Shown here piece by piece: positions 56,245-64,000 of a stretch of DNA of 64,000 nt. Positions within the stretch are counted from its first letter, which is position 1, and every line of letters starts with the position of its first letter. The translations under genes were made by a program, and so were the position numbers. This DNA comes from Lichenostomus cassidix (taxonomy: Eukaryota; Chordata; Aves; Passeriformes; Meliphagidae), in the NCBI GenBank assembly GCA_008360975.2, contig VLJF02000046.1, forward strand, positions 3,224,001-3,288,000, written 5' to 3'. The notes under the pieces are model-generated. The model was not told the origin of the DNA. It worked only from the letters and a program-made list of their open reading frames with translations, and did not search any database.

Positions 56245-56955
56245 CACCACAGTTCCATGAGGCCCTGGAGTTTCACAATTGTTTCCATGATTTCATGAGT
56301 CTCCATAGCATTCTGATGGCTCCTTGGTTCCCCAAAGCCCTGTAGTGTCACAATGCCCCCTTGGTTCCATGAGGTCTCACAGGTCAGCAATGATCTCCTT
56401 GGTTCCACAGTGCCCAAATGGCCTCTTGGTTCCACTGGGCACCATGGTGTCAAAATTGTATTCTTCATTCCACGAGTCCATACAATGTAACAACCACCCC
56501 TGTGTTATGAGGTGCTGCAGTGTCACAGTGCTCTCTGTGCCTCCACATGGCTCCACTTAGTAACGCTTGGCCCTTGGTTCCACGGGGCCCTGCAGTCTCA
56601 CAATGGCCCCATCATTGAACAAGGCCACACAGTGTCACAATGGTCTTCCTTATTCCTTTTAGCCCACAGTGTCACAGTGGCTTCCTGTTTCCATGAGTCC
56701 CCAGAGTGCCACAATGGCTTCTGGGACCCCTGGTTACACTGGATTCTGCAGTGTCACAATGGCCCTTTGGTTCAGCAAGGCCCCACAGTGTCACAGTGGC
56801 CTTCGTGGTTCCACGAGGACCCAAAATGGCACAATGGCCCCTTGGCTCTATGATGCCATGCAATACACGGTGTCACTTTGGTCCTCTTAGTTCCACGAGA
56901 CCCCACAGTGTCACAACGGCCTCTTGCTTCCCTGGGGCCCTGCAATGTCACAAAT
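56245..56955. repeat. Minisatellite of about 40-bp units
   Basis: About 15-17 degenerate units contain CAGTGTCACAATGGCC and CTTGGTTCCACGAGG. It lies between oppositely oriented CR1 copies. Confidence 0.85.
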
Positions 56956-57245
56956 ACCACAGAATCATCCAGGTTGGAAAAGACCTTTGAGATCATCAAG
57001 TTCAACATTTAAACCAACACCACCTTGTCAGCCAAACCATGGCACTGAGTGCTACATCCAGTCTTAAACACCTCCAGGGATGGTGACTCCACTACCTTCC
57101 TGGCCAGCCCATTCCAGTGCCCAATCACTCTTTCTGTGTAGAACCTCTTCCTAATGTCCAGCCTAAATCTCCCCTGGCACAGTTTAAGGCTGTCCCCTCT
57201 TGTCCTCTCACTGTTTGCCCAGGAGAAGACACTGATCCCCATCTG
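56956..57245 (-). mobile_element. CR1: CR1 LINE 3' fragment, reversed
   Basis: It begins AGAATCATCCAGGTTGG and continues through the CCTCCAGGGATGGTGACTCC, TTCCTAATGTCCAGCC and CTGTCCCCTCTTGTCC blocks of reversed CR1. Confidence 0.88.
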
Positions 57246-57255
57246 GGTGGGTGCA

Positions 57256-58110
57256 AAACTTTCTGGAGGGTAGGAGGGCTCTGCAGAGGGACCTGGACAG
57301 GCTGGATCCACAGACCAAATCCAACAATGTGAGATTTAACAAGACCAAGGGCCAGGTCCTGCACTTTGGCCACAACAACCCCTACAGTGCTACAGGCTGG
57401 GGACAGAGTGGCTGGACAGTGGCCAGGCAGAAAGGGACCTGGGGGCACTGATGGACAGCAGGCTGGACATGAGCCAGCAGTGTGGCCAGGTGGCCAAGGA
57501 GGCCAATGGCAGCTGGCCTGGATCAGGAATGGTGTGGCCAGCAGGAGCAGGGCAGTGATTCTTCCCCTGTACTCAGCACTGGTGAGGCCTCACCTCGAGT
57601 GCTGTGTCCAGTTCTGGGCCCCCAGTTTAGGAAGGACATTGAGGGGCTGGAGCATGTCCAGAGAAGGGCAACAAGGCTGGGGAAGGGTCTGGAACACAAG
57701 TGCTGTGAGGAGTGGCTGAGTTTGGAGCTGGGGTTGTTTATCCCGGAGAAGTGGAGGCTCAGGGGAGACCTCATCACTCTCTACAGCTCCCTGACAGGAG
57801 GCTGCAGCCAGGTGGGCTTTGGGCTCTGTTCCCAGGGAACAGGGGACTGGATGAAAGGAAATGTCTCAACCTGTGCTACAGGAAGTTTAGGCTGGACATT
57901 AGGAAGACGTTCTTCACAGAAAGGGTCATTGGGCATTGGAAGGGGCTGCCCAAGGAGGTGGTGGAGTCACTGTCCCTGGAGCTGTTTAGGGAAAGACAGC
58001 ATGTGGCACTTATAGCCACAATCTGGTGACAAGGTGGTGTTAGGTCATAGGTTGGACTTGATGGTCTCAAAGGTCTTTTCCAACATGGTTAATCCTGTGG
58101 TTCTGTGATT
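57256..58110 (+). mobile_element. CR1: CR1 LINE 3' 850 bp, forward
   Basis: It runs from the CTGCAGAGGGACCTGGACAG region through the ORF2 end ([18 protein letters not shown] in one frame) to the 3' tail near 58110. It directly abuts X copy 5. With 55628-56235 it forms an inverted pair around a minisatellite. Confidence 0.88.
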
Positions 58111-59935
58111 GTGTCCCTGGGGCAGCAGGAGCTCCCTGAGCTGAGCATCTCCTGAGTATTCCAGAGCCAGAGTCGCTGTCCCTGACCTCCAGTGCCTCCA
58201 GTTCCTGCTGCAGGGCCAGACAGGGCTGGGCTGCTCTGCTGGGCTGCAGATGGGACATGGATTTCAGTACTGGGAGATGGAGAGAAGGAGCAGATTCCAG
58301 CAAGGCTGTGCCTGGGACAGCTTGGGTGCCACAGGAGCTTTAGCAGGGTGTGGGAAGAAGGCAGGAATTGGGAATCCCACAGGAATTGGCCATTCCTCAG
58401 CCAAACACAGCTTTTTGTCTGAAGCATCTACAAGGGAGGACAGAGGGACATGAGGAAAGCTTTGGGAGCTCCCAGGGTCAGAGGGAGGTGGGGAAATGGG
58501 GCAGTGGGTAAAGTCTGCAAGGGAAGCAACACAGGCCTAGGCCAGAGGAGGAGAGCTGCAGTGGGGTGACCAAAGGCCTTGGGGGGGCTGGGACCACCCC
58601 CTGCCAGCAGCAATGACATTTGTGTCCCCTGGCTGTGGCTGCTGTCCCTGCCACTGAGGCCCATGAGAAGACACCAGTTCATTGCAGCCCCAGGGCTTGT
58701 GGCCTCCTCCCCCAGCCCACAGAGCTTTGCAGGGCTCCTGCTGCTCTCCTGCCCTCACCATCCCACACCCCACATCCCACTGCTCCAGGAGAGCCACGAG
58801 CATCCTGTGAGGCCACCGATCCCCATTGCCAGGGCATGGGGGTCAGGCCTTGGCTGTCCTGCTTGGCCAAGCCCAGGCAGGGCTTTCACAGCCACATTGC
58901 AGAGTCCATTTCCCACCTGGAGCCGCTGGTGCCTCTGAGTTCTGCTTCCCCAGCCCCAGGGATGCTCTCCTTGGCTGCTCATTGCCCCCATGGTCTCTTG
59001 GCAGGGATGGCCTCAGTGGGGGCTGCTGACATCCTCAGCAACTTGGAGGTTGCTGCTGAATTTTCTTTCTCTAGAGGCTTCTTCAGCCTTCAGCTCTTCA
59101 CTTCAGGAATTCAGTGCCAAAGGGCTCATCATCATTCAAAACACCCTAAATAGACAAGCCCCTGGGAATCACTTAGGTCTTCAATTGTTTTGTGGTTAAT
59201 TGTACAGGTTTCAGAAGACCATTGACAGTGAGTATACTGTATTTAAAACAATGCAGAGAGAATTGTTTGGATCTGTTCCATTTTCTTTTCCTATTTATAG
59301 ACTGATATCAGCAATCTCCAATTGGTATTGATCCCCAGCATCTCCTGATGTAGTTTGAATACATATGAAAATCAAGACCCTTTATGGCTGATAATCAATC
59401 AGATTTTGTCCCTAACCCCCTCCCCACCACTTCCCTCATCCAACCCCTGGGACTCAGAGCAGCCTTGTGCAAATCTCAGCTTCCTCCACTCCAGGCTGCA
59501 CCTGCAGCTTTCAGCTCCTTGGCACAAACTCCCAGCTGCTTTCCTTGGAGAAGGAGCTGCCTGAGACACACAGGGATGTTCATTTATTGGCAGCAAACAG
59601 TAGCAAGGGAATGCAGAGCTCCATAAAAGACAGAAGTCCAGCCCAAGCAGTGCTGGGCAATGGAGTCACAGCCAGGGGTGTCCCCAGGGCTCAGGATTGG
59701 GGCCACTTCAGTTAAATCTCTATATTGCTGATCTGGATGAGGGCACCGAGGGCACCCTCAGTCAGTTGGCAGGTGCCCCCAGGCTGGGTGGGAGTGTGGC
59801 TGTGCTGGAGGGCAGGAAGCTCTGCAGAGGGATCTGGACAGGCTGCAGCCATGGGCCCAGGACAATTGGATGAGGTTCAGCAAGGCCAAGGGCAGCGTCC
59901 TGCCCTGGGGTCACAACCACACCAAATCCCTGGCC
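58111..59935 (+). repeat. X repeat unit, copy 5, forward, with CR1 piece
   Basis: This is the most complete forward copy: X from 58111 to about 59700, then a CR1 coding-region fragment at 59700-59935, then Y. Open frames match those in other copies only because the DNA is shared. Confidence 0.85.
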
Positions 59936-60685
59936 GTGCTGGGCTGTGCACAGGAACTGCTGGGAGCCCAGCCCAGCTCAGCAGCACAGCAACAGCACAA
60001 AGACTTCTCCTGTGGGTTGGGTGTGGAGTCCCTGAACATCAGTCCCTGAGAGGGAGTTGAAGAAATCTCTAAAGAATTCAAAGTCACAATAAATCTCCAA
60101 CGTTTCTTGAAGTTTTAATGGATCTCACTGAGGGACACAACTGAGAAAGTGTCCCCAGGTTCCAGGTAGAGGAGAACACTGCAGGCAGTGATGACAGCTG
60201 GGGACAAAGAAGCCAAAGGTGTCTCTGATGCTGAGCAAACCTGGATGTGTTTCAGGAATGCAAAGGGCCAAGGCCTGAGCCCCAGCCCCTGGCAAGGCAG
60301 ATCCTGTCCCTCCCTCAGTGCTCAGGGCTCTTCCCGGGGCACTGGCATGTGGGGATGTGCAATGCCAAGGGCAGGACCATGGGGCAGCCCCTGCCAGGCT
60401 GCTGGGCAGGGACAAGGAGGCAATGAGGCCCCAGGGCTGCAAGGGTCACTTGTCTCCTCCTCATGGCCTCAGGGCCAGGGACAGCAGCCATGGCCAAAGT
60501 GCTGCACAAGTTGGCTCTGTCAGGGCCTTGCAGCTCCTGCACATCCCTCTGCCCTCTCCAGCCCAGGCTGTCCTACGCTGTCCATGCCCTGTGCCTCTGT
60601 CCCTGCAGGCTGTCGTCATCCCCCGGCTGCCCCACCTCACTGGCCCTTCCTTTGCTGACAGCTCTGCGTCCTGCTGTCAGAGACT
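59936..60685 (+). repeat. Y repeat unit, copy 3, forward arm
   Basis: This is the inverted partner of 50515-51245. It includes one unit of the tandem family at 47.6 kb (GAAGTTTTAATGGATCTCAC near 60110) and ends at GCTGTCAGAGACTG next to the inverted satellite. Confidence 0.8.
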
Positions 60686-60689
60686 GAAA

Positions 60690-61770
60690 TAGGGGAAATT
60701 TTGGGAGTGAAATAGGAAAATTTGGGGGAAATTTTGGAAAAAATTTGGGAGAAGTGGCAGAAATTTTGGGGAGATTTTGGGGAAGTTTGAGGTGAAAATT
60801 TTGAAGGAAATTGGGAAAATTTGGGGAAGTTTGGGGAGAAATTTGGGGGAAATTGGGAGGGAAATGGGGGAATTTGGGGAAATTTTGTGAAAACTTTGGG
60901 GAACTTTTGGGGAAATTTTGGACAAAACTTGGGCAAAATTGGGGGGATTTTTGTGGAAGTTTGTGGGAAAATTTTGGGGAATTTTAAAAGAATTTCTGGG
61001 AAAATTTGGGGAGAAATTGGGGAAAGTTTGGGTTTTTTTTTAAAGAAAATTCTGGGAAATTTTGGGAAAATTTGGGGAAAAATTGGGAAATTTCAAGGAA
61101 GTTTGGGGAAATTTTGGGGAATTTGGAGGGAAATTTTGGGGAAGTTTGGGAGAAAACTTTGGAAAAAATTGGGAAAGTTTGGGGGAATTTTGAAGGAAAA
61201 TTTTGAGAAAAAATGGGGAAATTTGGGGGAAAATTTGGGGGAATTTTTGGGGAAAATTTGGGGGAATTTTTGGGGAAAATTTGGGGGAAGTGCAGAAAAT
61301 TTGAGAGACATTTGGGAAATTTTTGGGAAAATTTGGGGGAAATGGGGAAAAATGCAAATAGAATGGGGAAAAAGGAGTAAAATTTGGGGAATTTTTGGGG
61401 GAAAATGGGGAAAATTGTGGGAAAATGGAGGAAAATGGACGAAAATGGGGAAAATTGGGGAAAATTTGGGAATAAAAGGAAAATTTGGGGGAAAACTGGG
61501 GAAAATTGAGAAAAATGGGAAATAAATGGGGAAAATGGGGAAAAATCGGGGAAATTTTGGGGAAAAAGGAAACTAAATTGGGGGAAAATTGGGGAAAATA
61601 GAGGAAAATGGGAAAAATTTGGGGAAATTGGGGGTAAAATGAGAATAAATTAGGGAAAAAATGGGAAAATTTGGGGGAAATCAGGAAAAATGGGGGAAAT
61701 GGGAATAAATTGGGGAAATTTGGGGGAAATTGGGGAGTTTTGGATGGAAATTGGGGAGTTTTGGGGGAAA
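60690..61770. repeat. SatB satellite array, copy 3, inverted, unoccupied ERVL site
   Basis: The units are reverse-complement (GGGGAAATTTTGG-type). At 61149-61153, GGAGA (TCTCC reversed) sits in the same context as the ERVL target in block 1 and its empty paralog in block 2, again without an insertion. Confidence 0.9.
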
Positions 61771-63370
61771 GGGGACATTTGGGGACATTGACGGTGTTGG
61801 GGACACTTTGGTGTCACTTTGGTGTCTCTTTGGTGCCATTTCATGACAATTTGGTGCCATTTGGTGACTTCTAGTGGCATTTGGGGACAATTTGGTGTCA
61901 TTTAGTGTCCCTTTAGTGCCACTTGATGCCATTTCGGTGCCATTTGATGTCACTTGGTGCCACTTTTTGCCACTTTGGTGCCACTTGAGGTGCCTTTAGT
62001 GCCACTTTGGTGCCATTTTTGACCTTTTTGTTGCCATTTAGTGCCACTTTGGTGCCATTTGATGCCATCTAGTGTCACTTTAGTGGCTTTTAATGACATT
62101 TAGTGCCACTCTGGTGCCATTTAATGCCCTTTTTTGTCACTTTGGTGCCATTTAATGTTGCTTTGGCGCCATCTGGTGTCACTTTAATGCCATTTAGTGC
62201 CATTTCAGTACCATTCAGTGTCACTTTGGTCTCACTTAGTGCCATTTAGTGCCATTTTTGCCACTTTGCTGCCCTTTAGTGCAATTTAGTGCCACTTTGG
62301 TGCCATTTAGTGTCACTTTAATGCCACTTAGTGCCATTTGAGGCCATTTAATGTCACTCTGGTGCCATTTAGTGCTAATTTGGTGACATTTGATGACACT
62401 TTGGTGTCACTTTTTGCCATTTTAGTGACACTTAGAGTAATTTAGTGCCAGTTCAGTGCCATTTTTGCCACTTTGGTCCCATTCAGTGCAATTTAGTGTC
62501 ACTTTGGTGCCATTTAATGTCACTTTGGTCTGGGGCCATTTTTTGTCACTTTAATGCCATTTGAAAAAAAAAATTAATGCATTTTTATCAGTTCAATGCC
62601 ATATGGTGCCACTTTGGTGCCATTTGATGCCATTTTGATGCCATTGAGTGCCACTTCAATGCCACTTTGGTGCCGTTTTTTGCCACTTCAATGCCACTTT
62701 GTCCCACTTTGGTGCCATTTAGGGTCACTTTAGTCCCATTTGGTGCCATTTTTTGTCACTTTAATGCAATTTTTTGTCATTTCAATGCAATTTTTTCCCA
62801 TTTTTGTGCCATTTTGATGTCACCTGCTGTCTCCTCACTGACCTGCCTGTCAATCCGTTCTGCAGTCATTGTCACCTGTGCTGGTCGGTGATGTCACTGT
62901 GTGCCCAGGGGCTGTTTGGTGTCATTTAGTGCCATTTGGTGTCACTCAGGTGCCATTTAGTGTCACTTTGGTCCCATTTAGTGCCATTTAGCGCCACTTT
63001 GACACCATTTAGTGTCATTTGATGTCACTTTGGCTCCATCTGGTGCCATCTAGTGTCACTTTAATGCCATTTAGAGCCATTTGGTGCCATTAGTGCCACT
63101 TAATGTCACTTTGTGCCACTTGAGTGCCGTTTAGTGCCATTTAATGTCACTTTAGTGTAATTTTTTGCCATCTGGTGCCATTTAGTGCCACTTTGGTGCC
63201 ATTTAGTGTCACTGTGGTGTCATTTACTGCCATTTGCTGTCATTTGGTGTCATTTCGATGTCATTTGATGCCAGTTTGATGCCATTTGGTGCCATTTTTT
63301 GTCACTTTAACACTGTTTTCCCCCACTTTGGTGCCATTTTGATGCCACCTGATGCTACCCTGATGCCACC
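61771..63370. repeat. SatA satellite array, copy 3, inverted
   Basis: Units read TTTAGTGCCATTTGGTGTCAC and variants. It is entered from SatB through GGGGACATTTGGGGACATT, the inverted form of the bridge in the other blocks. Confidence 0.9.
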
Positions 63371-63460
63371 CTGATGTCACCCTGTCCCCTCTCAGTGACC
63401 TGCAGCAATCCATTCCACTGCTATTGTCACCCGTGCTGATCGCTGCTGATGTCACTCTGA

Positions 63461-63505
63461 TGACGTCACTGATGTCACTCTGAAGACATTACTCTGATGA
63501 CGTCA
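63461..63505. promoter_or_regulatory. Pair of CRE palindromes, copy 3
   Basis: TGACGTCA occurs at 63461-63468 and 63498-63505. The 37-bp spacing is conserved even though this copy has diverged elsewhere. Confidence 0.55.
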
Positions 63506-63589
63506 CCCTGTCCCCTCAGTGACCTGCGCAGCAATCCATTCCACTGCAATTGTCACCTGTGCTGGTCGCTGATGTCACTGTGTGCCCAG

Positions 63590-64000
63590 GGGCTCTTTGG
63601 TGGTGTTGGAATACATATCAGGTTAAAAATTTTGTATAACTTTAGTCAAAGGTTTTGTTTGTCTTTACCCTGAGAAAAGGAATTTTAGGTTTCTTTCAGG
63701 ACATTGTTCTGCCAGATGAGGTCTGGTGGACTCAGCATATCAACAGATTGGGAGTGACCCCAGAGATAACCAGAGAGATAAAGACTATGAACAGAACATC
63801 CTCTGGGACATTGTGGTTATCAACAGGACATGGTGGATATCACAAACAGCTACCCCAGAGCACCTCCAGCAGGGCTGAAGACATCCTGGCCTGGAAAAAG
63901 GACTGATGAGAAAAACTGAAGAATGAAGAATCTAATTAGCATCAGAGGTGAGGAGATTCAGATCCAATAGGAAACTGAATACTGGGAGTTTGCTCAACTT
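63590..64000. repeat. U segment of the composite block, copy 3, inverted and cut by the window end
   Basis: This is the reverse complement of about 1052-1455 with several substitutions (for example CTGAGAAAAGG for CCGAGAAAAGG). The diverged state contrasts with the identity between copies 1 and 2. Confidence 0.75.

Overview
The window looks like repeat-dense sequence from a songbird (passerine) genome. The evidence is many CR1 LINE fragments, a nearly intact ERVL-type provirus, a single-exon avian OR14-type olfactory receptor, and a PIM1-like kinase with the long Arg/Pro-rich first exon found in the expanded songbird PIM1-like family. Bacterial features such as operons, ribosome binding sites and CRISPR arrays do not apply. 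A 500-base run of N (18230-18729) is an assembly gap.

Layout. Positions 1-3911 hold a composite repeat block: a reversed copy of a ~1.8 kb unit (called X here), a CR1 tail, a ~600 bp segment (U), a short segment with two perfect CRE palindromes, a satellite (SatA) and a C/A/T-only satellite (SatB). The block recurs at 24.2-30.25 kb, and again in inverted orientation at 60.69-64.0 kb. An ERVL provirus on the minus strand (3912-10383) splits the first SatB array, with a 5-bp target duplication. The other two SatB arrays keep the unoccupied site. Positions 12-14.2 kb carry LTR-like remnants. Positions 14.5-20.4 kb carry two forward X copies. Positions 21.3-23.1 kb carry exons of a JAK3-like gene (FERM F3 lobe and SH2) without kinase exons. 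Positions 30.8-35.9 kb hold an inverted-repeat LTR-like element and unassigned sequence. Positions 35.9-39.6 kb hold a PIM1-like gene behind a 16-bp minisatellite, followed by a broken second PIM copy. Positions 41.6-46 kb hold a decayed gammaretrovirus-like provirus with both LTRs. Positions 46.4-46.85 kb hold a 40-bp minisatellite of RFX X-box palindromes. Positions 47.6-51.2 kb are tandem and inverted repeats. An intact olfactory receptor lies at 52866-53798. Positions 55.6-60.7 kb are CR1, minisatellite and X/Y repeats.

The host genes (JAK3-like remnant, PIM1-like kinase, olfactory receptor) do not form one pathway. They belong to families that duplicate in bird repeat-rich regions. The common theme is segmental duplication and inversion: X, Y and the satellite blocks recur in both orientations, and the first 1685 bp are identical to 25801-27485. 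The most informative observation is the natural pairing of one occupied and two empty ERVL insertion sites in paralogous satellite arrays.
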